From Hyphomicrobiales bacterium (lineage in GTDB: Bacteria > Pseudomonadota > Alphaproteobacteria > Rhizobiales > Beijerinckiaceae), in NCBI GenBank assembly GCA_028868735.1, contig JAGWTW010000001.1:62001-126000 (forward strand): a stretch of 64,000 nucleotides of DNA, in the 5' to 3' direction. Below the pieces are notes generated by a model. The model had not been told where the DNA came from, made no database searches, and saw only the letters and a program-made list of their open reading frames with translations. Below, piece after piece: positions 53,693 to 63,075 of the stretch. The number at the start of each line of letters is the position of its first letter. Within the stretch, counting starts at the first letter, position 1. Made by a program: the position numbers and the translations under genes.

Positions 53693-55171
53693 ATGCTCAC
53701 ACGCAGATCAGTCCTTCTAGGCTCGGCGGCGATTGCGACCGCCTATGGCGCGTTGCGCATCGGCGGTGCGCGCGCGCGGACGGCCTTCGCGACGAAATTG
53801 CCGATCCCGACGCTCGTCGACGCTCGCGCGCAGGGTCACGCCATCGATCTTGTCGCGCGCGCCAGCGCGCACGAATTCCGACCGGGCTCGCCGGTTCAGG
53901 CCTATGGCTTTTCGGCGTCCTATCTCGGACCGACGCTCCGCCTGCGGCGCGGCGAGGAAACGCGCTTTTCAATCCGCAATGGACTGCAGGAGTTGACGAC
54001 CGTGCACTGGCACGGCGCGATCCTTCCCGGCGCGGTCGACGGCGGCCCGCACAATTCGATAAGGCCGGGCGAGGCGTGGAGTCTCTCGTTCAAGCTCGAC
54101 CAGCCGCCCGCCACCATCTGGTATCACGCGCATCCGCACGGCGCGACGGCCCTACAGGTCTATCGCGGCCTCGCGGGGCTCATCCTCCTGACCGACGACG
54201 GCGACGCCGATCGTGGCCTGCCACACGAGTACGGCGTAGACGATCTGCCGCTCGTATTGCAGGACCGCGCCTTCCACCGCGACGGTTCGCTCGCCTACGA
54301 TCTGGGTCCGATGGCTGCAATGATGGGCATGTTCGGCGACACGGTCATCGTCAACGGCGCGGTCGCGCCTTTCGCGCGAATTCCGAAAGGGCTCGTGCGG
54401 CTGCGCCTGCTCAACGGCTCCAATGCTCGCACGTTGCGTTTGGGGTTCGACGATGGGCGCGCGTTCCACGCGATCGCGTCGGACGCGGGCTATCTGGCCG
54501 CACCCGTCAATTTGAAGGATATCGTTCTCGCGCCGGGAGAGCGCTACGAGATTCTCGTCGATTTTTCGGATGGCGACTCTGTCGCGCTACAGAGTCTTCC
54601 CCATAGCGTCGGCGCGCGGTCCGGCATGCCGATGATGCGGATGATGCAGGCCGGGCCAGATCGCGCCGAGCCCGTCATGCGCTTCGAGCCAGACGCCACG
54701 CTGCCCGTCGCCAAGCAGAAAATCCCGACCAAACTCGATGGGCCGAGCGCACCGGACGCGTCCAAGTCCGCGCGCCGTCGGGAGGCCGTGCTCGAACCCA
54801 TGCTGGGCGGCATGGGCATGATGGGCATGATGCGCGGCGGGGCGCGCATGGGCATCAACGGCCGCAGCTTCGACATGAACCGCGTCGATTTCGACGCGAA
54901 GCTCGGAACGACGGAAATCTGGACGGTCCGCTCGCAGATGATGGCCCATCCTTTCCATATCCACGGGACCTCGTTCCGCATCCTTTCGATCGCGGGCGGC
55001 TCGCCGCCGGCGCATCTCGCCGGACTGAAGGACGTTGTGCTCGTGGAGGACACGGTCGAACTGCTCGTCCCCTTCAGCGCGCCGGCGGACAAGAACCATC
55101 CGTTCATGACGCACTGCCACATCCTCGAGCATGAGGACGCCGGCATGATGGCCCAGTTCACGGTGACATGA
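53693..55171 (+). CDS. CueO/CopA-like multicopper oxidase
   Basis: 492 residues with Tat leader LTRRSVLLGSAAIATAYGAL. Copper ligands: HWHG (105-108), WYHAH (143-147), HPFHIHG (419-425), HCHILEHEDAGMM (474-486), covering type 1, 2 and 3 sites with an axial Met. Two Met-rich stretches (GMPMMRMMQAG and MLGGMGMMGMMRGGARMG) match the substrate-Cu(I) binding segments of CueO-like cuprous oxidases. Oxidises Cu(I) to the less toxic Cu(II) in the periplasm. AGGAGCGAAC precedes ATG 53693. Confidence 0.93.
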   Translation: MLTRRSVLLGSAAIATAYGALRIGGARARTAFATKLPIPTLVDARAQGHAIDLVARASAHEFRPGSPVQAYGFSASYLGPTLRLRRGEETRFSIRNGLQELTTVHWHGAILPGAVDGGPHNSIRPGEAWSLSFKLDQPPATIWYHAHPHGATALQVYRGLAGLILLTDDGDADRGLPHEYGVDDLPLVLQDRAFHRDGSLAYDLGPMAAMMGMFGDTVIVNGAVAPFARIPKGLVRLRLLNGSNARTLRLGFDDGRAFHAIASDAGYLAAPVNLKDIVLAPGERYEILVDFSDGDSVALQSLPHSVGARSGMPMMRMMQAGPDRAEPVMRFEPDATLPVAKQKIPTKLDGPSAPDASKSARRREAVLEPMLGGMGMMGMMRGGARMGINGRSFDMNRVDFDAKLGTTEIWTVRSQMMAHPFHIHGTSFRILSIAGGSPPAHLAGLKDVVLVEDTVELLVPFSAPADKNHPFMTHCHILEHEDAGMMAQFTVT

Positions 55172-55207
55172 ACCGCAACGCGCCCACAGGTCGATTGCGC
55201 GCCTCGT

Positions 55208-56302
55208 CTATCGCGCGACGCGGCCTAGACTGCGGTCGACGCCGGACAAGTTCGATCCGGCGAAACGGGACGCGGCGTTTATGTGGGCCCAATCCGGGCG
55301 TTCGAACAGGAAGCCGCCGAAGCTTGAGCGCTTGACAATCCAGAACAAGGCGACCGGCGTCACGACCGAGACGACCAGCACGGCCGCGCTGAGCGGGCCT
55401 GTCTGCGTAATGATGCCGCTCCAAAGCGCGAAGGCGCGAAAGAGCGACATCGGAATCGTGAAGGCCAAATAGACAACCAGCGAATGTTCGCCGAGCCATC
55501 TCAACCAATTCGTCGCGGGACGCTGGCAGACGAGCGCAGCGAAAACGCACAGGGCGACCGCGCCGGCGAGCGCGAGCGCGAGATGCACAGGCGGAAACGC
55601 CGCATAACCCATCTGCGTATGCGTGGGCAGAACCTCGAAGCCAGGCGAGAACACCAACAATCCGTTGGCGAGCGCCCATGCAGCGAGACCCTGCGCAGCG
55701 CCTGACCTGTTCTCCTGCGCCCATGCCGCGACGCGGAAAACGAGAGGCGAAAACACGTAGCCGGCATAATAGAACACGAAATAGGCGGCGAATTGTTGAA
55801 CGATGTAGCTCGGCGAAACCACCTGCGCCATTTGCAGCACAGCTGCGGTCGAAACAACAATCCAGTGTGGGATTCGAATTTGTCGACAGAGTTTGATGAC
55901 CGCGCCGAAAACGCCGAGCAGGTAGACGAACCAGAGCACGCCGTAGGGCTCGACGAGAGCCAACGCGTAATCGTGCGCCATCTCCGTGGGCGACGCGCCG
56001 TAGACGCCCACTTTCAGAGCGATCATGATGAACGCCCAGACCAAGTAGAAATAGAAATAATGCACGATGCGCCGATCGGCGTAACTGCGCCAGGGGCGGT
56101 CGATCACGCGTGAGAGAAACAGACCGGAAATGAGGAAGAATTCCGGCATTCTGAACGGCGTAGCGAAGCCGATGACGTAATGGAGGAATCCGACGCCCCC
56201 GGTGTATTCGCCCGTGTTGTAGGCGGAATACATCGTCACGACGAGGAGGATCGAGACGCCCTTCGCGACGTCGACCCACGCGGTGCGGTTCTGATCGTTC
56301 AT
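55208..56302 (-). CDS. Acyltransferase-3 family membrane protein
   Basis: 364 residues from ATG 56302 (an in-frame start at 56467 would cover regulatory site 3). About ten membrane helices. Family start RTAWVDVAKGVSILLVVTMY, then FRMPEFFLISGLFLSR; later HSLVVYLAFTIP. Transfers acyl groups to sugars or envelope molecules in relatives (OafA/NodX type). Role in metal resistance unknown; it is divergent from the SHOCT operon across site 3. Confidence 0.85.
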   Translation of the reverse strand: MNDQNRTAWVDVAKGVSILLVVTMYSAYNTGEYTGGVGFLHYVIGFATPFRMPEFFLISGLFLSRVIDRPWRSYADRRIVHYFYFYLVWAFIMIALKVGVYGASPTEMAHDYALALVEPYGVLWFVYLLGVFGAVIKLCRQIRIPHWIVVSTAAVLQMAQVVSPSYIVQQFAAYFVFYYAGYVFSPLVFRVAAWAQENRSGAAQGLAAWALANGLLVFSPGFEVLPTHTQMGYAAFPPVHLALALAGAVALCVFAALVCQRPATNWLRWLGEHSLVVYLAFTIPMSLFRAFALWSGIITQTGPLSAAVLVVSVVTPVALFWIVKRSSFGGFLFERPDWAHINAASRFAGSNLSGVDRSLGRVAR

Positions 56303-56451
56303 GTCCAGGCCTGCGATCGAGCGTTTGCGGATCGATTCAGGTCGATCGTAGCGCGAGGACCGCTGACCAGGCCAAGAAAAGCCGTCGCATTGGTAAACGT
56401 CGGATGGGACGCGTCTCAGCGGAGCCGACGCACGACCGTTGGCCGGCGCAT

Positions 56452-56500
56452 TGACACAGTTTGTCACAAAGCGCCGATCAGCTGAAAAACTTGGGTGACA
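56452..56500 (+). promoter_or_regulatory. TGACA/TGTCA regulatory element, site 3
   Basis: TGACA (56452-56456), 5 bases, TGTCACAA (from 56462), TGACA at 56496-56500. Identical geometry to sites 1 and 2. Between the divergent acyltransferase gene and the SHOCT gene at 56600 (99 bases). Confidence 0.75.
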
Positions 56501-56599
56501 GGCGCCGCGTCTAATCCATACCGAATTGAGCTACAGCGCGCCGGCGCTCGGATTCGAGGCGGATCCCGGTGGCGGCCGGCGCCGACCGGAGGTACGACC

Positions 56600-56860
56600 A
56601 TGTGGGGATATGGACCGCATTACGGCATGATGGGCGGCTGGGGCACTGATGGAGCGGGACCGATGGGGATGATCATCTGGCTTGTGATCCTGGTGGCGAT
56701 CGTCGCCGGAATTGCATGGTACTTCCAGCGTCAGCAAGCGCAGCCGATGCTGCCGACGTCGCGCCGCGCCGGTGGACTCGACGTTCTGGAAGAACGCTAT
56801 GCCCGCGGCGAAATCGGCCGCGACGAATATCTCCAGAAGAAGGGCGATCTGGGCGGCTGA
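56600..56860 (+). CDS. SHOCT-domain membrane protein 2
   Basis: 86 residues; GGAGG 8 bases before ATG 56600. MWGYGPHYGMMGGWGTDG, membrane helix MGMIIWLVILVAIVAGIAWY, then GLDVLEERYARGEIGRDEYL. About 75 % identical by eye to the protein at 50898; both follow a copy of the same regulatory element. Confidence 0.85.
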   Translation: MWGYGPHYGMMGGWGTDGAGPMGMIIWLVILVAIVAGIAWYFQRQQAQPMLPTSRRAGGLDVLEERYARGEIGRDEYLQKKGDLGG

Positions 56861-56928
56861 GCGGTTTTCAACCGTCAGGCCCGGACGTCAGTCTGTCCTG
56901 TCTCTTCGACCGATGGGAGGCGACGGCC

Positions 56929-57423
56929 ATGTCTGAACTTGCGCGCGACCATCATCATTCGGGTCACGGCGGCCGTCATGTCGTCGCCCTGGCCGAAGTC
57001 GGCCGCGCCGCCATGATAGGCCTGCAGGCGATCGTGGCGATGCTCGGCTTTTACTTCGTGGTGCTGGCGCTCGTGTCGGGCTGGGAGTTCACATTCCAGC
57101 AGTTCGATCAATACTGGCCGTTCATCGTCGCGCTCGCGGCCGGATTCGGCGTTCAGGTCGGGCTGTTCGTCTATCTGCGACGCGCTATTCACAATCCAGC
57201 GTCCGGCCGTGTGGTCGCCACGACCGGGGCGACGTCGGGCGCGACGATGGTTTCGTGCTGCACCCACTACCTCACAAATCTCGCGCCGGCTCTGGGCGCG
57301 ACCGGTCTGGTGACCTTCGTCGGCCAGTACCAGACGCAACTGTTCTGGTTCGGAATCGGCGCCAACCTCGCCGGGATCGTCTACATCGGCTCTCGAGTCT
57401 TCTCCTTCACGAAGGGCGCATGA
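56929..57423 (+). CDS. Four-helix membrane protein with CC motif, unknown
   Basis: 164 residues; GGGAGG before ATG 56929. His-rich start (ARDHHHSGHGGRHVV), then about four membrane segments. The third is preceded by GATMVSCCTHYLTNLAPALG, a CC-x-H motif at the membrane edge that recalls the vicinal Cys of MerT/MerF. This, with the His-rich N-terminus, suggests a metal transporter or sensor, but I know no characterised family member. Overlaps the next gene by ATGA. Confidence 0.65.
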   Translation: MSELARDHHHSGHGGRHVVALAEVGRAAMIGLQAIVAMLGFYFVVLALVSGWEFTFQQFDQYWPFIVALAAGFGVQVGLFVYLRRAIHNPASGRVVATTGATSGATMVSCCTHYLTNLAPALGATGLVTFVGQYQTQLFWFGIGANLAGIVYIGSRVFSFTKGA

Positions 57424-57845
57424 TCATGATTACTCGCACATCGCCATATCCGGCGTTTGCGCTCGCCGCGGCCCTGGTCGTCGGCTCTGCAGCGCGGGCG
57501 CAAGACCACGCGCTGGCGTCCCGCCAGGACAACCAGGGCCAGTTGATGGTTTCCGTGACGCCCGTCATTACGCCGGGAGCCGCGACTTGGCGATTTGACA
57601 TGCAGTTCAACACGCATGTGTCGCCGATCACACAGAATATCGCCGCCGACTCCGTCCTTTCCGACGACAAGGGTCATGAGGAAGCGCCGACGGCGTGGCA
57701 GGGCGATCCGTCCGGAGGGCATCATCGCAAGGGCGCGCTCCTGTTCAAGGCGTTCAGCCCGGCGCCCGCCTCGATAACGCTCAAGGTACGCAAGGTCGGC
57801 TCGATCCCCGAGCGGACCTTCACGTGGAAACTCACCGATCGCTAG
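57420..57845 (+). CDS. Secreted protein of unknown function
   Basis: 141 residues from ATG 57420 (ATG 57426 also possible). Signal peptide ends RAQ. Mature part: VSVTPVITPGAATWRFDMQF, HVSPITQNIAADSVLSDDKG, GHHRKGALLFKAFSP, TLKVRKVGSIPERTFTWKL. The rhythm suggests a beta-sandwich, as in CopC-like or YcnI-like domains, without the classical ligands. Function unknown. Confidence 0.6.
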   Translation: MIMITRTSPYPAFALAAALVVGSAARAQDHALASRQDNQGQLMVSVTPVITPGAATWRFDMQFNTHVSPITQNIAADSVLSDDKGHEEAPTAWQGDPSGGHHRKGALLFKAFSPAPASITLKVRKVGSIPERTFTWKLTDR

Positions 57846-57856
57846 TGGAGAAGGCC

Positions 57857-58693
57857 GTGCTGAACGGCGTCATGCTGCTGTGGTTCGCTTTGACGGCGCT
57901 GTCGGTTGCTTTTGTCGCGCTCGACATCCGCAACACGCCGGAATCGTCCGTACTGAAGTGGGGCTTCGTCCTTATTGCGGTCTATCTCGGTCCCTTCGGC
58001 GCGTTTCTCTATGTGCTCGGCTGCCGGGAGCCGCTGAGCGGACTTCACGAGCGCTATGTCGCCGTACGATGGCGCCAGACGTTGGGCTCGACATTGCATT
58101 GCGTCGCCGGCGACGGGGTCGGCATCCTCGCCGGAGCGGCGATCGGGTCGATTCTGGTCTTGCCGCCCGCGACAGAACTCGCGCTCGAATACGCGCTCGG
58201 CTTCGGGTTCGGATGGACGATTTTCCAGGCGCTGTTCATGCGCGACATGGCGGGCGGGTCCTACCTGAGGTCGCTCGCGGGTACGTTCGTGCCTGAATTC
58301 CTGTCGATGAACTTCCTGATGGCTGGAATGGCGCCTACAGCGGCGTTGGGATGGCGTCTGATCGGCGGCCGGCCCGGCCCGCTCTCGCCGGCTTTCTGGT
58401 TTGTTATGAGCATGGCGCTACTGGCCGGATTCATTGTCGCCTATCCCATAAACTGGCAGTTGGTCGCGAAGGGGCTCAAGCACGGAATGATGACTGTCCG
58501 GCCAGCGGCTGACGGCGACCTCTCCAAAGCGTCCGCGACGATGGATGGCGGTTCGACGATCGGTCATGCGACGCACGAGGCGAAGGCGAGCGCGCAAACG
58601 GCGCCGTTGGCCTGGACGATGGTCATGGCGCTTCTGTCAGTCGGCGCATTTGTCCTGGCGATCGCAGCATCTTTCGCAGTCGCGGCGGCATAA
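57857..58693 (+). CDS. DUF4396 membrane protein
   Basis: 278 residues from GTG 57857 (GGAGAAGG upstream; ATG 57872 possible). Several membrane helices; DUF4396 signatures: LHCVAGDGVGILAGAAI, FGFGWTIFQALFMRDMAGGS, FLSMNFLMAGMAP, AYPINWQLVAKGLKHGMMTV. The Met-lined helices (MRDM, MNFLMAGM, GMM) would suit soft-metal transport, but the function is not known. It ends 5 bases before the next gene. Confidence 0.8.
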   Translation: MLNGVMLLWFALTALSVAFVALDIRNTPESSVLKWGFVLIAVYLGPFGAFLYVLGCREPLSGLHERYVAVRWRQTLGSTLHCVAGDGVGILAGAAIGSILVLPPATELALEYALGFGFGWTIFQALFMRDMAGGSYLRSLAGTFVPEFLSMNFLMAGMAPTAALGWRLIGGRPGPLSPAFWFVMSMALLAGFIVAYPINWQLVAKGLKHGMMTVRPAADGDLSKASATMDGGSTIGHATHEAKASAQTAPLAWTMVMALLSVGAFVLAIAASFAVAAA

Positions 58694-58698
58694 CGACG

Positions 58699-59118
58699 AT
58701 GCGACGCAAACCGGACAAGTCCCGGGAGACGGGTGTTTGCGTTAAGATGCGCGCGCCGCGGGGACTCTTGGCCGGGCTTGCGCTGCTGACACCGGCGTTC
58801 TTTCTGTTCGCTTTGCTCGCCGCCATCAGTGTCGCGCAAGCGGCCGGGGATGGCGCGCGCGCCGGTACGTTATCATCGATTTCTGTCGGTACGACCGCTG
58901 GCGCATCGCCCAACTCGGCGCAACACGAATGCGCGAACAACGGCCACGCAAGCATGCAACAAAATTGTTTCAGCTGCATCGTCGCGCCTTTCGTTTTGCC
59001 GGTCAGCGTGATCGTAGAAGCAGGCAACGGGCGGCCGGTCCCTCTTTCCTCGCGCCAGCGCGAAATGTTCGACCAGATCGAACCGCCCGACCGAAGGCCT
59101 CCAAAATCATTCGTATGA
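58699..59118 (+). CDS. Small secreted protein, divergent RPP-tail family member
   Basis: 139 residues from ATG 58699; ATG 58747 would begin directly at the hydrophobic leader (MRAPRGLLAGLALLTPAFFL). Mature part with HECANNGHASMQQNCFSCIV and a C-terminus EPPDRRPPKSFV, a loose version of the RPPR[VI] tail seen at 66, 8134 and 63076. Probably periplasmic; metal binding is inferred. Confidence 0.55.
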   Translation: MRRKPDKSRETGVCVKMRAPRGLLAGLALLTPAFFLFALLAAISVAQAAGDGARAGTLSSISVGTTAGASPNSAQHECANNGHASMQQNCFSCIVAPFVLPVSVIVEAGNGRPVPLSSRQREMFDQIEPPDRRPPKSFV

Positions 59119-59253
59119 CTCTGGCGCGTCAGGCCACGCCGACATAGTCGGCGCCCGCCGCTCGTGTCGGTAGCTTTCGAGTCTGGTCGACGTTCCCGGC
59201 GCATGGCGCCGCACGTCGCCCCTCCATACGCAACCCATTCATACGAGAAGACA

Positions 59254-59880
59254 ATGAACTCAGACCTGACTGCCGGCGCGCGCCCGGGTCGCGCCCGACG
59301 AATGATATATTGGGCTCCCGTGGCCGCCGCCATCGCCATCGGAACGCTTTTCGCGTGGGGCTTCACGCGCGATCCGAGGACGCTTCCCTCCGCGCTGATA
59401 CACAAGCCCGTCCCGAGCTTCGACCTGCCGCCGGTCAAAGGGCGCACGCTCGGCCTGTCGACCAGGAACCTTCGTGGCGAAGTGTCGCTGGTCAACGTGT
59501 TCGCATCGTGGTGCGTGGAGTGCCGGATCGAGCATCCGCTGGTGATGCAACTGAAAGCGAGGGGCGTCACAGTTCATGGCCTCAACTACAAGGATCGCCC
59601 GGACGATGCGGCGCGCTGGCTCGACAAACTGGGCGACCCCTATGTCCGCACCGGCGACGACGCCAAGGGAAGAGTCGCGATCGACTGGGGCGTCTATGGC
59701 GTCCCCGAAACCTTCGTCGTCACCCGCGACGGTCTGATCGCCTACAAGCACGTCGGGCCGCTCTCGCAGGAGATCCTCGACAAGACGATCGTTCCGTTGG
59801 TTGCGCGATTGAAGGCGGCGAGAGCCAGGACCTCGTCCGCGACGCCGATCGGCGCATCGCCGGCAGCGAACCAAAACTGA
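59254..59880 (+). CDS. DsbE/CcmG-like thioredoxin
   Basis: 208 residues from ATG 59254. N-terminal anchor MIYWAPVAAAIAIGTLFAWG, then HKPVPSFDLPPVKGRTLGLS, active site FASWCVECRIEHP (Cys87, Cys90) and GVYGVPETFVVTRDGLI with the cis-Pro. Reduces cytochrome c apoprotein thiols in homologs; here it may also serve the two cytochromes or the Cys-rich metal proteins. No other ccm genes are present. Confidence 0.88.
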   Translation: MNSDLTAGARPGRARRMIYWAPVAAAIAIGTLFAWGFTRDPRTLPSALIHKPVPSFDLPPVKGRTLGLSTRNLRGEVSLVNVFASWCVECRIEHPLVMQLKARGVTVHGLNYKDRPDDAARWLDKLGDPYVRTGDDAKGRVAIDWGVYGVPETFVVTRDGLIAYKHVGPLSQEILDKTIVPLVARLKAARARTSSATPIGASPAANQN

Positions 59881-59896
59881 CTGAAGAGCAGGACGC

Positions 59897-60277
59897 ATGG
59901 AAGTCACATCGCGCAACGGGCTCCCCGGCCGGGGGATCGCCCGCATCGGAACGATCGCGCGCTATGCGCTTTCGCACCGTTTCGCAATGATCGCAATCGC
60001 AGCCGCGCTGCTGGCGGCGGGCCTGTGGTCGAGCTGGGGCTGGCTGACCGCGCTCGGGCTTGCGCCTCTGGTCCTCGCGCTGCTGCCATGCGCCGTGATG
60101 TGCGCGCTCGGCCTGTGCATGCGTCACGGCGATGGCGCAAGCCACGCCCATCAGAACGATGCGACGACCAGCGCGCTGCAAAGCGTGAGCGCGCCTGCCA
60201 CGGACGTGGCGGCGGCCACTCCGGAGCGGGCGCCGGCCATGTCCGGTCCCGCCTCGAAGCGCCACCGGTGTTGCTGA
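59897..60277 (+). CDS. Two-helix membrane protein with Cys motif, unknown
   Basis: 126 residues. Helix one FAMIAIAAALLAAGLWSSWG; helix two with LPCAVMCALGLCMRHG, three Cys spaced on one face; the tail is polar and ends SKRHRCC. The PCAxMCALGLCM block is reminiscent of small membrane proteins found near copA genes (DUF2933-like without His tail). It converges on copA2 49 bases further on. Confidence 0.55.
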   Translation: MEVTSRNGLPGRGIARIGTIARYALSHRFAMIAIAAALLAAGLWSSWGWLTALGLAPLVLALLPCAVMCALGLCMRHGDGASHAHQNDATTSALQSVSAPATDVAAATPERAPAMSGPASKRHRCC

Positions 60278-60325
60278 TCCGCCGGAATCGACCACGGCGC
60301 TCGGCCGGATCGACCGGGCCGCCGT

Positions 60326-62689
60326 CTAAAGCTTCACGGCGCGCAGTCGCGCGGCGTTGGCGATGACGCTCACTGAGGACATCGCCATCGCCGCCGCCGC
60401 GATCACGGGCGACAGCAATATGCCGAAGAACGGGTAGAGCACGCCGGCCGCCACGGGTATGCCGAGCGAATTATAGACGAAGGCCAGGAACAGGTTCTGG
60501 CGGATATTGCCCATCGTCGCCTGCGACAGCTTTCGCGCGCGCACGATGCCGGTCAGGTCGCCCTTGAGCAGGGTTACGCCGGCGCTCTCCATCGCGACAT
60601 CCGTTCCGGTACCCATGGCGATGCCGACGTCGGCGGCCGCGAGAGCCGGTGCGTCATTGACGCCGTCGCCGGCCATGGCGACGACGCGGCCCTCGGCCTT
60701 GTACCGCTGCACGACGGAACCCTTCTGGTCCGGGAGGACTTCGGCCTCGACATCTTCGATGCCCAAACGCCGCGCCACCGCCTTGGCCGTTGTCCAGTTG
60801 TCGCCTGTGAGCATGACGACTTTCACGCCGGCGGCCTTCAGCGCCGCCAGCGCCTCGGGAGTCGACGCCTTAACCGGATCGGCAATGGCGAATACGCCGG
60901 CGATGCGGCCGTCGACGCCGATGAAGATGGCCGTCGCGCCGTCTCTGCGCATACGGTCCGCCTCGTCGGCGACCGGCGACGCGTCGATGTTCTGCTCCTG
61001 CAGAAAGCGCGCATTGCCGAGGAGGACGCGTCGCCCTTCGATCCATCCGAGAGCGCCGCGGCCGGTCGGCGAATCGAACTCCTCCACAGGCGTGAGCGTG
61101 ACACCGCGCTCCATTGCCTTGGCGACGATCGCCGAAGCCAGCGGGTGCTCGCTGGCGCGTTCGACGCTGGCCGCAAGGCGCAGAAGCTCCGCCTCTTCGA
61201 AACCCTCCGCCGGCGCGATCGCAGTCACGGCGGGCTTGCCTTCCGTGAGCGTGCCCGTCTTGTCGACCACCAGCGTATCGACCTTTTCCATGCGCTCCAG
61301 CGCTTCCGCATTCTTGATCAGGACGCCTGCGCGCGCGCCGCGCCCGACGCCGACCATGATCGACATCGGCGTTGCGAGGCCGAGCGCGCAGGGACAAGCG
61401 ATGATCAGCACGGCGACGGCCGCGATCAGGCCGAAAGAGAAGCGCGGCTCCGGGCCGAAGATCGACCATGCAACGAAGGCCAGAATCGCGGCCAGGATCA
61501 CGGCGGGCACGAACCAGCCGGAAACCTCGTCGGCCAGCCGCTGGATCGGCGCGCGACTGCGCTGCGCATCGGCGACCAATTGCACGATCTGCGACAGCAT
61601 CGTGTCGCGGCCGACTTTTTCCGCGACGATGATCAGCGCGCCGCTCTGGTTCATCGTACCGCCGATGACTCTTGCGTCGACCGCCTTCGTGATCGGCATA
61701 GACTCGCCCGTAACCATCGACTCGTCGACCGCGCTGCGCCCCTCGACGACGACGGCGTCGACCGGAATTTTCTCCCCGGGACGGACGCGCAGCCGGTCGC
61801 CGACCATTACGCCATCTAGCGCGACTTCCTGCTCGCTTCCGTCCGCCCCGACCTTCATCGCGGTCTTCGGCGCCAGATCGAGCAGCGCGCGGATCGCGCC
61901 GCCCGTCGCTTCGCGCGCGCGCAGCTCGAGAACCTGCCCTAGAAGAACCAAAACCGTGATCACCGCGGCGGCCTCGAAATAGACGGCGACGGCGCCCTCG
62001 GGGTCGCGGAATGTCGGCGGAAAGAGATTCGGCACGAAGGTCGCAACCACGCTGTAGATCCACGCTATGCCCGTGCCCATCGCGATCAGCGTGAACATGT
62101 TGAGATTGCGCGTGACCAGCGACCGCCAGCCGCGTTCGAAGAACGGCCAACCGCACCAGAGGACCACGGGCGTCGCAAGCGCAAACTGAACATAATTGGA
62201 GACCGCGCGCCCCATGTAATGATCGATTCGCATCAAATGCCCGCCCATTTCGAGCGCGAAGACGGGCGCGGCGAACGCGAGGCCGATCCAGAAGCGGCGC
62301 GTCATGTCGCGCAGTTCCGCGCTCGGACCGGCTTCGGCCGTCGCCACGACCGGCTCGAGCGCCATGCCGCAGATCGGACAATTGCCCGGCCCGAACTGGC
62401 GTATCTGCGGATGCATAGGGCAGGTGTAGATCGTTCCCTCCGGGGCAGCGGGCGCCGTCGCCGCCGACTTTCCGATATAGCGGTCGGGATCTGCGACGAA
62501 CTTGTCGTGACAATTGGCCGAGCAGAAATAATAGGGTTTGCCGTCATGCTCGGTGTGGTGCGACGCAGAACGCGGGTCGACCCTCATGCCGCAGACCGGG
62601 TCTTCGACGCTGGCCGCCGGTTGCGGAGAACCTTGATTGTGGGCACGGCGATGATCGCGATGCGTATGTCCGGCAAGAGGATCGGTCAC
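60326..62689 (-). CDS. copA: Second Cu(I)/Ag(I)-exporting P1B-1 ATPase
   Basis: 787 residues from GTG 62689, which has GGAGGG 8 bases upstream; ATG 62707 lacks a ribosome site. Domains as in the copy at 2963: YHS ([17 protein letters not shown]), CPMHP...CPICGM, actuator [35 protein letters not shown]. Identity to the first copy is high throughout (over 80 % by eye), differing most in the N-terminal 30 residues. Its own upstream region holds a CueR-type promoter. Confidence 0.94.
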   Translation of the reverse strand: MTDPLAGHTHRDHRRAHNQGSPQPAASVEDPVCGMRVDPRSASHHTEHDGKPYYFCSANCHDKFVADPDRYIGKSAATAPAAPEGTIYTCPMHPQIRQFGPGNCPICGMALEPVVATAEAGPSAELRDMTRRFWIGLAFAAPVFALEMGGHLMRIDHYMGRAVSNYVQFALATPVVLWCGWPFFERGWRSLVTRNLNMFTLIAMGTGIAWIYSVVATFVPNLFPPTFRDPEGAVAVYFEAAAVITVLVLLGQVLELRAREATGGAIRALLDLAPKTAMKVGADGSEQEVALDGVMVGDRLRVRPGEKIPVDAVVVEGRSAVDESMVTGESMPITKAVDARVIGGTMNQSGALIIVAEKVGRDTMLSQIVQLVADAQRSRAPIQRLADEVSGWFVPAVILAAILAFVAWSIFGPEPRFSFGLIAAVAVLIIACPCALGLATPMSIMVGVGRGARAGVLIKNAEALERMEKVDTLVVDKTGTLTEGKPAVTAIAPAEGFEEAELLRLAASVERASEHPLASAIVAKAMERGVTLTPVEEFDSPTGRGALGWIEGRRVLLGNARFLQEQNIDASPVADEADRMRRDGATAIFIGVDGRIAGVFAIADPVKASTPEALAALKAAGVKVVMLTGDNWTTAKAVARRLGIEDVEAEVLPDQKGSVVQRYKAEGRVVAMAGDGVNDAPALAAADVGIAMGTGTDVAMESAGVTLLKGDLTGIVRARKLSQATMGNIRQNLFLAFVYNSLGIPVAAGVLYPFFGILLSPVIAAAAMAMSSVSVIANAARLRAVKL

Positions 62690-62839
62690 GGCGCGTCCCT
62701 CCAGCATTTTTTCGGGCGTCCGGCATGTCCGGGTTTGTCCCGCCTTGACGCAGCCCGTCGGGTGCGTTGTCGCTTGCGCTGCACGCCATCCGGCGCGCGC
62801 GCCCTCGAAATGGTCAGGTCCGGTACGTCAATAGATTGA

Positions 62840-62870
62840 AGACTACGCCTTCCAATCATTGCAAGGTCAA
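62840..62870 (-). promoter_or_regulatory. CueR/MerR-type promoter of copA2
   Basis: Minus strand: -35 TTGACC, 19-base spacer, -10 TAGTCT. The spacer plus the end of the -35 contains the dyad CCTTGCAA-TGA-TTGGAAGG (one mismatch), close to the CueR box of copA promoters. Predicted transcript start near 62833 gives a leader of about 145 bases. No cueR gene lies in the window. The rest of 62690-63075 shows no gene. Confidence 0.7.
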
Positions 62871-63075
62871 GCATGAAGCTGCATTTGGCCCCCCGTTCCG
62901 AGGTTGGACAGGCCTCAGCACGCCGGCGCGGCTGCGCCGACATGGGGCGCCCTCCCTGGCGCTCCACGCAAGCACGTGCCGCACGAGTTCCGCGACTGCC
63001 CATTGGCGCGTATTGCGGCGACTGTGTTGAACGCCTATAACTCAATCAGGTTCGCTTGGACGCCGCTGTCGTCGC

